Origin: an uncultured Alphaproteobacteria bacterium
Lineage (GTDB): Bacteria > Pseudomonadota > Alphaproteobacteria > Geminicoccales > Geminicoccaceae
DNA length: 45,897 nucleotides
Direction: 5' to 3'
Assembly: GCA_937926445.1 (NCBI GenBank)
Contig: CALBAK010000070.1
Span: forward strand, 1 to 45,897
Below, in pieces: positions 16,229 through 24,026 of the stretch. The position numbers and the translations under genes are program-made. Under the pieces are notes generated by a model. It did no database searches. It saw only the letters and a list, made by a program, of their open reading frames with translations, and was not told the origin of the DNA. Within the stretch, counting starts at the first letter, position 1. Each line of letters begins with the position of its first letter.

Positions 16229-16265
16229 GCTCGCCCGCTCCGTTGCCGACGGCACCCGGGCGAGC
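16229..16265. repeat. Intercistronic hairpin between archease and rtcB
   Basis: GCTCGCCCG (16229-16237) and CGGGCGAGC (16257-16265) pair perfectly over nine bases. The loop contains a second small stem, and GCCCGCTC/GAGCGGGC offers a shifted eight-base alternative. It fills most of the 55-base gap between the archease stop and the rtcB GTG and lies just upstream of the rtcB ribosome-binding site. No T-tract follows, so it is more likely an RNA-stability, processing or translational element than a terminator. Confidence 0.45.
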
Positions 16266-16269
16266 GGGC

Positions 16270-16695
16270 TCAGACGTCGACCACGCACTGCGCCAGCCAG
16301 CCCCCCTCCGCGGTCGGCGCGACCTCGAGAGCGGTCATGGTGGCGCCCTTGACCTCGACCGCCGGCCGGTGGCGGGCCGGATCGATCGGCTCGCCCCAGG
16401 CCGTGGCCTCGAGCCGGCCGTCCCCGAGGCGGACCTCGAAGCTGCCGAACAGCATGTGGCGGGTCGCGGTCTCGAAGAGAAGGGCGTTGAGCCAGTCGAC
16501 GAGCAGGGTCTCGGGATCGGGAGCGGCACAATCGATCGCCACCGGCTCGACGGGTCGAACCGTATCGGGGTCGACCATCACCGCGGTCAGTGCCCGGGCC
16601 GCCTGGGCGAAGGCGTCCTCGAGCGTGGGACCGAGCCCGCGTACGCCGATGTCGGCGCCGTGCGGGAAATGTTCGAAGCGAGCCGCCTCGGCCAC
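16270..16695 (-). CDS. Archease, RtcB activator
   Basis: 141 residues, full length for archease, from a GTG at 16695. Archease allows RtcB to turn over many times and widens its nucleotide use. Recognisable family segments are EHFPHGADIGVRGLG near the start, with the metal-binding His and Asp; LEDAFAQAARAL; LLVDWLNALLFE in the middle, typical of the family; and the C-terminal VEVKGATMTALEVA leading to an acidic end (VVDV). It sits directly upstream of rtcB on the same strand, and its start lies five bases after the SDR stop, so SDR, archease and rtcB are probably one transcript. Confidence 0.92.
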   Translation of the reverse strand: MAEAARFEHFPHGADIGVRGLGPTLEDAFAQAARALTAVMVDPDTVRPVEPVAIDCAAPDPETLLVDWLNALLFETATRHMLFGSFEVRLGDGRLEATAWGEPIDPARHRPAVEVKGATMTALEVAPTAEGGWLAQCVVDV

Positions 16696-16700
16696 CGGCC

Positions 16701-17456
16701 TCAGCCCTCCATGATGCCGGTGACGGTGAGGCCGCCGTCGACCCCGATCGTGTGGCCGGTCGTGAAGCTGCAGGCATCGGAGGCGAGCCAGACCACGGCG
16801 CGGCCGACCTCGATCGGCTCGCCGAATCGGGGCAGCGCCATCCGGCAGGTGAAGGCCTCGCTCGGCCGCTCGGTCGTCGTCCGCTCGGTGCGGATCGGCC
16901 CGGGCGCAACGCTGTTGACGAGGATGCCGTGCTCGGCGAGCTCGATCGCGAGCGTCTGGGTGAGCGCGATGATCCCGGCCTTGGAAGCACTGTAGGCCGC
17001 CCGCCCCCGCCCGCCGAAGCGGCCCGAGTTCGAGCTGATGTTGACGATCCGGCCGCCCTTGCCGCGCGCTATCATGACCCTGGCGGCCGCCTGGGCGCAG
17101 ACGAACGCGCCCACGAGGTTGAGCTCGAGCAACTCGGTGAAGAACGACTTGGGCATGTCGAGGAAAGGCATGCGGGCGGTCGAGCCGGCGTTGTTGACCA
17201 AAATGTCGAGCCCGCCCAGCCGCTCCACCGCCGCGGCGCAGGCGACAGCGGCCTCCGCCGGGTCGCGCACGTCGAGGCGGAAGGGCAGCGCCCGGCCACC
17301 CGCCGCCCCGAGCTCGCCGGCCACGCGCTCGGCCGCCTCGAGGTCGATGTCGGTCACGAACACGGCGGCGCCCGCCTCGACGAGCGCCCGGGCGATCCCG
17401 CGCCCGACACCGGCGCCCGCCCCGGTAACGAGCGCGACCCTACCGTTCAACTGCAC
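16701..17456 (-). CDS. SDR family oxidoreductase (FabG-like)
   Basis: 251 residues from GTG 17456; an ATG at 17474 would add six residues. A classical short-chain dehydrogenase: TGAGAGVGRG (11-20) is the dinucleotide-binding loop, Asp36-Asp38 (TDID) suggests NAD rather than NADP, NNAG is at 88-91, the catalytic serine lies in NISSNSG, and Tyr155/Lys159 are in YSASK. The SVAPGPIRTE and TIGVDGGLTV segments are standard. The substrate cannot be told. It is the first gene of the minus-strand series leading into archease and rtcB, which is an unusual partner for an SDR; the coupling may be only transcriptional. It is divergent from the TRAP operon with about 120 bases between the starts. Confidence 0.88.
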   Translation of the reverse strand: MQLNGRVALVTGAGAGVGRGIARALVEAGAAVFVTDIDLEAAERVAGELGAAGGRALPFRLDVRDPAEAAVACAAAVERLGGLDILVNNAGSTARMPFLDMPKSFFTELLELNLVGAFVCAQAAARVMIARGKGGRIVNISSNSGRFGGRGRAAYSASKAGIIALTQTLAIELAEHGILVNSVAPGPIRTERTTTERPSEAFTCRMALPRFGEPIEVGRAVVWLASDACSFTTGHTIGVDGGLTVTGIMEG

Positions 17457-17564
17457 GTCGCTTCCGCACCCCACGCCGCTCGGCCGCGCCTCGTCCGCTG
17501 CAGGGAACTGTAGACTTTTGCCTTAGGCTCCACCAAGTTGCGCGTCAACGCCAACGCCACACGG

Positions 17565-17570
17565 GGAGGT
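17565..17570 (+). promoter_or_regulatory. Strong ribosome-binding site for the TRAP binding protein
   Basis: GGAGGT lies five bases before ATG 17576. This spacing favours that ATG over the GTG immediately before it at 17573. The site is among the best in the window and suits a protein needed in excess over its membrane partners. Confidence 0.6.
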
Positions 17571-17575
17571 GGGTG

Positions 17576-18730
17576 ATGAGCGGGACGCGCGTCGTCGTGC
17601 AGGAGCGGGACGCTGACGGAGCGAAGACCCGGCGTCGGTTCCTCAAGGCCGGCGCGGTTGTGGCCGCCGGGGGCGCCGCCACGATCGCGATGCCGAACGT
17701 CAGCCGGGCGCAGACGGCGGTCCTGAAGATGCAGGGCGCCTGGGGTGCCAAGGACATCTTCAACGACATGGCGATGGAGTACGTCGACCGTGTCAACAAG
17801 ATGTCGGGCAATCGATTGAAGATCGAGTACCTGATCGCCGGGGCGGTCGTGAAGCCGTTCTCGATCATGGACGCGGTACACGACGGAGTCCTCGACGGCG
17901 GCCATCACGTGACGGTCTACTGGTACGGCAAACACAAAGCGGCCTCGCTGTTCGGCACCGGCCCCTATCTCGGCTGGAACGCCACCCAGGGCCTCGCCTG
18001 GATCCACAAGGGCGGCGGCAAGGAGCTCTACAACGAGCTCGTCCACGACATTCTCAAGCTCGACGTCGTGGGCTTCTTCTCGACTCCGATGCCGACCCAG
18101 CCGCTCGGCTGGTTCAAGAAGAAACCGGAGAGCGCGAAAGACCTCAAGGGGCTGAAATACCGGACCGTCGGTCTCGCTGCCGATCTCTTTCAGAAGATGG
18201 GCATGTCGGTCGCTCAGCTACCCGGTGGCGAGATCCTGCCGGCGATGGAGCGCGGCGTGATCGACGCGTTCGAGTTCAACAACCCAACCTCGGACATGCG
18301 GTTCGGCGCCCACGACGTGGCCAAGAACTACATGATGGGCAGCTACCACCAGGCCACAGAATACTTCGAGATCGTGTTCAACAAGAAGAAGTTCGATGCT
18401 CTGCCCGCCGAACACAAGGCGATCCTCGAGTACGCTGCCGAAGCCGCCTCGACCTCCAACACGGCAACCGCGCTCGATCAGTACTCGAAGGACTTCTTCG
18501 AGCTGCAGGAAAAGCACGGGGTCAAGGTCTGGCGGACCGCACAGGACATTCTCGATGCCCAGATGAAGGCCTGGGACGAACTGCTCGTCGACCTTTTGAA
18601 GGATCCGTTCTTCAAGAAGGTGGTCGACAGCCAGAAGGCCTGGGTTAAGCGGGTGGTGGCCTACGAACTGTTCAACGCCGCCGATCAGCGCCTCGCCTAC
18701 GAGCATCATTTCGGCAAGCTCAACCTCTGA
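17576..18730 (+). CDS. dctP: TRAP transporter substrate-binding protein, DctP family (FcbT1/TakP-like)
   Basis: 384 residues. A Tat-type signal (TRRRFLKAG at 18-26, then a hydrophobic stretch ending SRA at 43-45) sends it folded to the periplasm. The mature part has the DctP-family order: GAWGAKDIFNDMAMEYVDRV, KYRTVGLAADLFQKMG with the arginine that usually holds the substrate carboxylate, and PGGEILPAMERGVIDAFEF, a segment typical of the 2-oxoacid/mannitol/chloroaromatic branch of TRAP binding proteins. A carboxylate ligand is therefore likely, but which one is unknown. The membrane subunits and an amidase follow, suggesting uptake of a carboxylate or amide compound that the amidase then hydrolyses. 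Confidence 0.9.
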   Translation: MSGTRVVVQERDADGAKTRRRFLKAGAVVAAGGAATIAMPNVSRAQTAVLKMQGAWGAKDIFNDMAMEYVDRVNKMSGNRLKIEYLIAGAVVKPFSIMDAVHDGVLDGGHHVTVYWYGKHKAASLFGTGPYLGWNATQGLAWIHKGGGKELYNELVHDILKLDVVGFFSTPMPTQPLGWFKKKPESAKDLKGLKYRTVGLAADLFQKMGMSVAQLPGGEILPAMERGVIDAFEFNNPTSDMRFGAHDVAKNYMMGSYHQATEYFEIVFNKKKFDALPAEHKAILEYAAEAASTSNTATALDQYSKDFFELQEKHGVKVWRTAQDILDAQMKAWDELLVDLLKDPFFKKVVDSQKAWVKRVVAYELFNAADQRLAYEHHFGKLNL

Positions 18731-18765
18731 CCGGCGCGGCCGGGCGACGACCGGCCCAGCAAGAG

Positions 18766-18802
18766 AAAGGGACGGGGCGGTCCTCGCCGCCCCGTCTTTC
18801 TT
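18766..18802 (+). terminator. Intrinsic terminator/attenuator between dctP and dctQ
   Basis: A perfect ten-base stem, GACGGGGCGG (18771-18780) with CCGCCCCGTC (18787-18796), six-base loop, followed by TTTCTT (18797-18802); the A-rich bases before the stem extend it partly. It lies inside the operon, 40 bases after the dctP stop and before dctQ. Partial termination here would give more binding protein than membrane subunits. Confidence 0.75.
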
Positions 18803-18854
18803 GATCCCATCGAGGCCTCAACGACAACAGATCGAGCGCAGCGAGGTCCGGGCG

Positions 18855-19445
18855 GTGGAAAGGTTCGTACGTGTCGTAGACAAGCTCAACCTCTGGGTCG
18901 GCCACAGTTTCGCCTGGACGATCCTGATCCTCACCTTCGGGACCGTCTACGAGGTCTTCGTTCGTTACGTCCTGCGTTCGCCGACGACGTGGGCGTTCGA
19001 CCTGAGCTACATGATGTACGGGGCGCTCTTCCTGATGGCGGGCGCCTATACGCTTTCTCGCAACGGCCATGTCCGCGGCGACGTCGTCTATCGGCTCTGG
19101 CCGCCGCGGGTCCAGGCGGCCGTCGACCTGGTCCTCTATCTGCTGTTCATGCTGCCCGGCTCGATCGCTCTCCTCTACTCTGGCTGGACCTTCGCTGCCC
19201 GTTCCTGGCGGCAATGGGAGGTCAGCATCTACAGCCCGGCCGGCATGCCGATCTATCCGATGAAAACCCTCATCCCGATCGCCGGTGCGCTGCTCGTGTT
19301 GCAGGGTCTCGCCGAAATCTGCCGCTGCTTCATCTGCCTGCGCAACGGCGCCTGGCCCCTGCGGCTGCACGATGTGGAGGAGACGGAGACCGCCATTCTC
19401 CGCGAGCAGGAGGCCATGCGGGCCCGCCAGGAGGCCGGCCGATGA
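18855..19445 (+). CDS. dctQ: TRAP transporter small permease, DctQ family
   Basis: 196 residues from GTG 18855, which has GAGGT eight bases upstream; a TTG at 18801 in the terminator tail is a poorer start. Four hydrophobic spans with the DctQ layout: FAWTILILTFGTVYEVFVRY, the SPTTWAFDLSYMMYGALFL segment in helix 2, a middle span LVLYLLFMLPGSIALLY, and a final span LIPIAGALLVLQGLAEICR. DctQ binds the large subunit and helps it receive substrate from DctP. Its TGA overlaps the ATG of dctM (ATGA at 19442-19445), giving translational coupling. The cytoplasmic tail is charged (EETETAILREQEAMR). Confidence 0.88.
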   Translation: MERFVRVVDKLNLWVGHSFAWTILILTFGTVYEVFVRYVLRSPTTWAFDLSYMMYGALFLMAGAYTLSRNGHVRGDVVYRLWPPRVQAAVDLVLYLLFMLPGSIALLYSGWTFAARSWRQWEVSIYSPAGMPIYPMKTLIPIAGALLVLQGLAEICRCFICLRNGAWPLRLHDVEETETAILREQEAMRARQEAGR

Positions 19446-20770
19446 CCGATCCGCAGGTCGCCGTCCTCCAGATGGTCTTGTTCATCGTCGCCATCTTTCT
19501 GGGCTTCCCGATCGCCTTCACGCTCCTGGCACTCGCCGTCTTCTTCGGCCTCTACGCGATGGGGCCGCGCATCTTCAATCTGCTGGTACAGAACACGTTC
19601 GACGTAATGTCGAACGACGTCCTGGTCGCCGTGCCCCTGTTCCTCTTCATGGGCTATGTCGTCGAGCGTGCCAACATCCTCGACCGTCTGTTCCATTCGA
19701 TCCAGCTCGCGATGCGCCGCTTGCCGGGCTCGCTCGCGGTGGCCACGCTCGTCACCTGTGCTCTGTTCGCGACCGCCACCGGTATCGTGGGTGCGGTCGT
19801 CACGCTCATGGGCCTCCTGGCCTTCCCCGCCATGCTGCGGGCCGGCTACGATGTGAAGCTTTCGGCCGGGGTGGTGACCGCCGGCGGCACGCTCGGGATC
19901 TTGATCCCGCCCTCGATCATGCTGATCGTCTACGCGGCCGCCTCCGGCACTTCGGTCGTCAAGCTCTACGCTGCAGCGATGCTGCCCGGCTTCCTGCTCG
20001 CCGGTCTCTACCTCCTCTACGTGACGGGCCGAACGGCCATCAATCCGGCGCTGGCCCCGAAGCTCCCCGAGCAGGAGCTCGCCCGGATCACGAGCCGGGA
20101 GGTCTGGCTCGGCCTGTTGACCTCGTTCTTTCCGCTGGCCTTCCTGATCCTCGCCGTTCTGGGGGCGATCCTGTTCGGGCTCGCCACGCCGACCGAGGCG
20201 GCCGCGGTCGGCGCGCTCGGCGCACTGCTTCTCGCCGCATTCTACCGTTCGTTGGACTGGTCGCGGCTCAAGGAGGCGGTGTTCCTCACCGCGCGGACCT
20301 CGGCGATGGTCTGCTTCCTGTTCATCGGTTCTTGGAATTTCTCCAGCGTCTTCTCCTATCTCGGCGGCGAGAAGCTCATCGAGCACTTCATCCTCGGCCT
20401 CGATCTCGATACCTTGACGTTCCTCATATTGACTCAGTTCATCATCTTTCTGCTGGGTTGGCCCTTGGAGTGGTCCGAGATCATCATCATTTTTGTTCCG
20501 ATATTTTTGCCTCTTCTCAAGCACTTCGATGTCGATCCGATATTCTTCGGCATCTTGGTCGCCCTCAACCTCCAGACCTCGTTCTTGACCCCACCGATGG
20601 CGATGTCGGCCTACTATCTCAAAGGCGTGGCCCCACCGCAGGTCCAACTCACGCAGATTTTCGGCGGCTGCATGCCGTTCCTGGGCATGGTCTTCGTGGC
20701 CATGATTCTCGTCTATCTGTTCCCGGGAATTGCACTCTGGTTGCCCGAGGCGATCTACAGTGCTCGCTGA
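19442..20770 (+). CDS. dctM: TRAP transporter large permease, DctM family
   Basis: 442 residues, about 12 membrane spans, the Na+-driven transport channel of the TRAP system. Characteristic stretches are VAVPLFLFMGYVVERANI near residue 60, FATATGIVGAVVTLMG with the first hairpin loop, TAGGTLGILIPPSIMLI, GLATPTEAAAVGALGALL, and LQTSFLTPPMAMSAYYLKG close to the end. The GTLGILIPPS and TPTEAAAVG motifs are near-universal in DctM. The short run around 20430-20530 is less GC-rich than its surroundings (IIIIFVPIFLPLL). The downstream amidase GTG at 20760 lies within the last codons of this gene. Confidence 0.92.
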   Translation: MTDPQVAVLQMVLFIVAIFLGFPIAFTLLALAVFFGLYAMGPRIFNLLVQNTFDVMSNDVLVAVPLFLFMGYVVERANILDRLFHSIQLAMRRLPGSLAVATLVTCALFATATGIVGAVVTLMGLLAFPAMLRAGYDVKLSAGVVTAGGTLGILIPPSIMLIVYAAASGTSVVKLYAAAMLPGFLLAGLYLLYVTGRTAINPALAPKLPEQELARITSREVWLGLLTSFFPLAFLILAVLGAILFGLATPTEAAAVGALGALLLAAFYRSLDWSRLKEAVFLTARTSAMVCFLFIGSWNFSSVFSYLGGEKLIEHFILGLDLDTLTFLILTQFIIFLLGWPLEWSEIIIIFVPIFLPLLKHFDVDPIFFGILVALNLQTSFLTPPMAMSAYYLKGVAPPQVQLTQIFGGCMPFLGMVFVAMILVYLFPGIALWLPEAIYSAR

Positions 20771-22109
20771 GCCCGTGCCCGCCGAGCCCTCCGCTGTCGC
20801 GCTGCGCGCCGCCCTCGAAGAGGGCCGGATCGGGGTACGCGAGCTGGTCGAGACCTGCCTCGCGCGGATCGCCCTCGACGAGCCGCGGATCCGGGCCTGG
20901 GCCCATCTCGATCGCGACTATGCGCTCGCCCAGGCGGACGCGCTCGATGCGGACCGCCGGGCGGGCCGGCCCTGCGGGCCGCTCTTCGGCCTACCGGCCG
21001 GCGTCAAGGACATCGTCGATACGGTCGATCTCCCGACCGAGCACGGCTCGCCGGTCTTCCTCGGACGGCGGCCGCTCCGCGACGCCTGGCTCGTCTCCCG
21101 CCTGCGCGCCGCCGGGGCGGTGATCCTGGGCAAGACGGTGACGACCGAGTTCGCCGCCTTCCACCCCGGCCCCACCCGCAATCCCCACGATCCGGAGCGC
21201 ACGCCGGGTGGCTCCTCCTCGGGCTCCGCCGCCGCCGTGGCGGCCGGCATGGTGCCCCTCGCGATCGGCTCGCAGACCAACGGTTCGGTGATCCGCCCCG
21301 CCGCCTTCTGCGGGGTGATCGGCTACAAGCCGACCCACGGGCTGATCCCGCGTACCGGCATGCTCGAACAATCGCCGACCCTCGACCAGGTCGGCGTGTT
21401 CGCCCGCGATCTCGAGGATGCGGGTCTCCTCGCCGAGACGCTCGTGGGGTTCGATCCAAACGACCCGGCGACCCGACCGAGGGCCGCCCCGCGACTGGCA
21501 CGCGCCGCTCGCGAGGGCCTCCCGGTCAGCCCCCGCCTCGCCATCCTCCTCGGCCCGGCCGCCGATCGCGCCGAGCCCGCGATGCTCGAGGCGATGGGCG
21601 AGCTCGCCGATGCCGTGGGCGAGGCCGCCGTCCGAACCGAACTTTCGGAGCCCTTCGCGGACGCGATCGCGGTCCATCGGACGATCTGGACCGCCGAGCT
21701 CGCCTTCCGCTTCGGCAGGCTGATCGACGAGCGGGGCGAGCTCGTGAGCGAGCGGTTCCGGGAACTCGTTCGCGAGGGCGAGCGGGTGGATGCGGTCGCC
21801 TATCAGCGGGCGCTCGCCGCGCGCGAGCGGATGCGCGCCGAGTTCGTCGCCTTCATGCACGAGATCGATGCGATCGTGACGCCGGCCGCCCCGGGCGAAG
21901 CACCGCGCGGGCTGGAGTCGACCGGCGACCCCTCCTTCTGCACTACCTGGACGCTCCTCGGCGCGCCGGCTCTGACCCTGCCGCTCCTGTCGGGTCCGAC
22001 CGGGCTGCCGATGGGGCTGCAGGTCGTGGCGGAGCCGGGTGACGACGAACGGCTGTTCCGGGTCGGCGCCTGGTTGCAACGGACGCTCGCCGAGGAGAAC
22101 AACCCTTGA
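20760..22109 (+). CDS. Amidase signature family hydrolase
   Basis: 449 residues from GTG 20760, overlapping the dctM stop; GTG 20775 is an alternative. The Ser-cisSer-Lys triad is present: Lys83 in LPAGVKDIVDT, the glycine/serine loop GGSSSGSAAAV (150-160) and the nucleophile Ser176 in GSQTNGSVIRPA. Family members range from acetamidase and aryl-acylamidase to GatA; the absence of gatB/gatC and the truncated C-terminal region relative to GatA argue against tRNA amidation. Placement at the end of a TRAP operon suggests hydrolysis of an imported amide, or of a product made from it, releasing ammonia. No signal peptide, so cytoplasmic. Confidence 0.88.
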   Translation: MLAEPVPAEPSAVALRAALEEGRIGVRELVETCLARIALDEPRIRAWAHLDRDYALAQADALDADRRAGRPCGPLFGLPAGVKDIVDTVDLPTEHGSPVFLGRRPLRDAWLVSRLRAAGAVILGKTVTTEFAAFHPGPTRNPHDPERTPGGSSSGSAAAVAAGMVPLAIGSQTNGSVIRPAAFCGVIGYKPTHGLIPRTGMLEQSPTLDQVGVFARDLEDAGLLAETLVGFDPNDPATRPRAAPRLARAAREGLPVSPRLAILLGPAADRAEPAMLEAMGELADAVGEAAVRTELSEPFADAIAVHRTIWTAELAFRFGRLIDERGELVSERFRELVREGERVDAVAYQRALAARERMRAEFVAFMHEIDAIVTPAAPGEAPRGLESTGDPSFCTTWTLLGAPALTLPLLSGPTGLPMGLQVVAEPGDDERLFRVGAWLQRTLAEENNP

Positions 22110-22270
22110 CGGAGAAGATCGCCTCGCTGTTCGGCCTCGTGCTGTTCGCGGGCTACATCGCCTTGATCGTCTTCAAGGTGATGGCGTGGCCGCTGATCCT
22201 CATCGGCGGCTTCGTGGCGGCGATGGCGACGTGGCACGCGCTCGAGGAGGAGTGGCTCGGCCGCGGCTGA
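22106..22270 (+). CDS. 54-residue single-pass or hairpin membrane protein
   Basis: A TTG at 22106 overlaps the amidase stop (TTGA), and the frame runs to TGA 22268-22270. The product starts MTEKIASLFGLVLFAGY, continues with hydrophobic IALIV and VMAWPLILIGGFVAAMATW, and ends in an acidic tail (HALEEEWLGRG). Two short hydrophobic segments separated by a lysine suggest a hairpin or one long span with its C-terminus in the cytoplasm. Overlapping coupling, codon choice like that of its neighbours and a clean membrane profile support a real gene. Function unknown; it may be an accessory part of the transporter or of the amidase. Confidence 0.6.
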   Translation: MTEKIASLFGLVLFAGYIALIVFKVMAWPLILIGGFVAAMATWHALEEEWLGRG

Positions 22271-22295
22271 GCCACCTCTCGACGAGCAGCAGCCC

Positions 22296-22835
22296 TCAGA
22301 GATTTTTCTCGAGCAGCGCGACGATCGCCTGCACGCGCCAGTCGACGTCGCTCGCGTTCTCACCCGGTCGGAAATTCACGGTCAGCGTGCCGTCTTCGAA
22401 CCGCAAGCCGTTCTCGTAAGTCGAGACCGGCGCCGTCGCGTCGTCGAAGGTCACGACGACCCGCTTGAGCTTGGCTTTGATCGCCTCGCGGCCGATATCG
22501 TCGCGGCCCACCTCGGCGAGAGCCTTGGACAACGGCACGAAATAGACATTGGTGAACCACTCGGGTTCGAGAAAATATTGGCCGTAACCGCGCGAGGCCA
22601 GTTTTTCCCAATGCACCTCGACCTCGATCGGGGTACCCGCGGCGGCTTGGATCGCGGCGAGCTGATCGGGCCAGATCTTCTCTTGATAGGCCTTGAGCCC
22701 GCGTCGCTCGGCGAGCCCCAACTCGGTCGCCTCGCCCGGTCGAACGGTGAACAGAAACGCCATGCCGAACACAACGGCGATCAAGAGACACCGGACGACG
22801 TATCGCACGCGAGCCACGAATCCTCTCCCCTCCAC
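22296..22835 (-). CDS. Secreted protein of unknown function
   Basis: 179 residues. Residues 10-30 form a hydrophobic signal sequence (VVRCLLIAVVFGMAFLF) with likely cleavage near PGEA-TE, leaving about 140 residues in the periplasm. The mature part is soluble and mixed in structure, with AERRGLKAYQEKIWPDQ, VEVHWEKLASRGYGQYF, VYFVPLSKALAEVG, a beta-rich RVVVTFDD and LRFEDGTLTVNFRPGENA. Aromatic residues and alternating charge look like a genuine fold, but I do not recognise the family. It lies 57 bases downstream of the agmatinase-family gene on the same strand and may be co-transcribed with it. The GTG 15 codons or so inside the signal region could not be excluded as the start. Confidence 0.6.
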   Translation of the reverse strand: MEGRGFVARVRYVVRCLLIAVVFGMAFLFTVRPGEATELGLAERRGLKAYQEKIWPDQLAAIQAAAGTPIEVEVHWEKLASRGYGQYFLEPEWFTNVYFVPLSKALAEVGRDDIGREAIKAKLKRVVVTFDDATAPVSTYENGLRFEDGTLTVNFRPGENASDVDWRVQAIVALLEKNL

Positions 22836-22892
22836 GAGCCCGTCCCCTTCACTATGAGGCGGAAACGTTAACGATTCGTGACGAGCCGACGC

Positions 22893-23861
22893 TCAAGCGG
22901 AGCGGCGCACGACGGCTCGCGCGAGCACACAAAGAAGCTCGAAGACGAGATTGACAGCGGTCCAGGCGGTGAGACCGGTCGGATCGAGGGGAGGCGACAC
23001 CTCGACCAAGTCGGCGCCCACGAGATCGAGCCCGTCCAGCGATCGGATCATCCGCTGGGCCTGGTGGGTCGTGAGGCCGCCGATCTCGGGGGTGCCCGTG
23101 CCCGGCGCGAAGGCGGGATCTAGCCCGTCGATGTCGAAGCTCACGTAAACCGGACCGTCGCCGAGGATCGCGCGTGCCTCCGCCATCACCGCTTCGACAC
23201 CGCGATCGACGAGCTCCTCGATCATGACGATCCGCACACCGTGCGAGCGAGCCCATTCGACATCTTCTCCGTCGTAGGCCGAGCCCCGAATGCCGATCTG
23301 GACGACCCGGCGGGTGTCGAGCAGGCCCTCCTCGGCCGCGCGACGGAACGGTGTGCCGTGGGTGTAGCGGTAGCCACCGAAATAGCTGTCGTAGAAATCG
23401 GTGTGGGCATCGAAATGGATCATGCCGACCGGCCGCTCGCGCGCGAGGGCGCGAAGGATCGGCAGCGAAACAAGATGATCGCCGCCGAGGCTCATGGGCA
23501 CGATGCCGCGCTGCACGACGGCGCGCATGAAGCCCTCGATGCGCTCGAGACTGTCGCGGACGTCGGCCGGATTGACCGGGCTGTCGCCGAGATCGGCACA
23601 GCGGGCGAGGTGGAACGGCCGAACGCCGGTCGCCTGGTTGATCAGCCGGATCTGGGTCGAGGCGTCGCGCAGTTGGCGTGGTCCGTGGCGGGCGCCCGGA
23701 CGGTTGGTGGTGCCGGCATCGAAGGGGATCCCGAGGATGCCGATCTGGACCCCCTCGGCACACTCGACCGCCATCCAGGGCAGACGGGCGAAGGTCGGGA
23801 TGCCGGCGAAGCGCGGCAACTCCATACCCGTGACCGGGAGGAAGGATCTAGGATCGGACAT
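22893..23861 (-). CDS. speB: Agmatinase/ureohydrolase family protein
   Basis: 322 residues of the arginase-agmatinase fold. The binuclear manganese ligands are all in place: His129 in GGDH (126-129), Asp151-His153-Asp155 in DAHTD, and Asp243/Asp245 in SFDIDGLDP. The GARHGPRQLRDAS segment (56-68) and GTGTPEIGGLT near the end are typical of agmatinases, which split agmatine into putrescine and urea; guanidinobutyrase or guanidinopropionase activity is equally possible because substrate loops vary. No decarboxylase or urease gene is nearby. The start ATG 23861 opens MSDPRSFLPVTGMELPRFAG, a usual N-terminus. The symbol is a best guess. Confidence 0.85.
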   Translation of the reverse strand: MSDPRSFLPVTGMELPRFAGIPTFARLPWMAVECAEGVQIGILGIPFDAGTTNRPGARHGPRQLRDASTQIRLINQATGVRPFHLARCADLGDSPVNPADVRDSLERIEGFMRAVVQRGIVPMSLGGDHLVSLPILRALARERPVGMIHFDAHTDFYDSYFGGYRYTHGTPFRRAAEEGLLDTRRVVQIGIRGSAYDGEDVEWARSHGVRIVMIEELVDRGVEAVMAEARAILGDGPVYVSFDIDGLDPAFAPGTGTPEIGGLTTHQAQRMIRSLDGLDLVGADLVEVSPPLDPTGLTAWTAVNLVFELLCVLARAVVRRSA

Positions 23862-24026
23862 CCGGGCCCCTTCGCGCTCGGGTTGTGACCGGATTGTCGG
23901 GGGCGGGAGGCGGGCGTGTAAAGACGTGAACGGCGCGGGCGGTTGTCATCGCCAGCGCACCGAGTCGCCGTAAAACGGCGGAGAGCGGGCGCGGATCCTC
24001 GCCTGCCCGCCGAACGGGCGTCCGTT

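Noticed and set aside
20760-22109. Amidase as GatA of the tRNA-dependent amidotransferase
   Set aside because: No gatB or gatC nearby, GSQTNGSVIRPA differs from the GatA consensus, and the gene is embedded in a TRAP operon.
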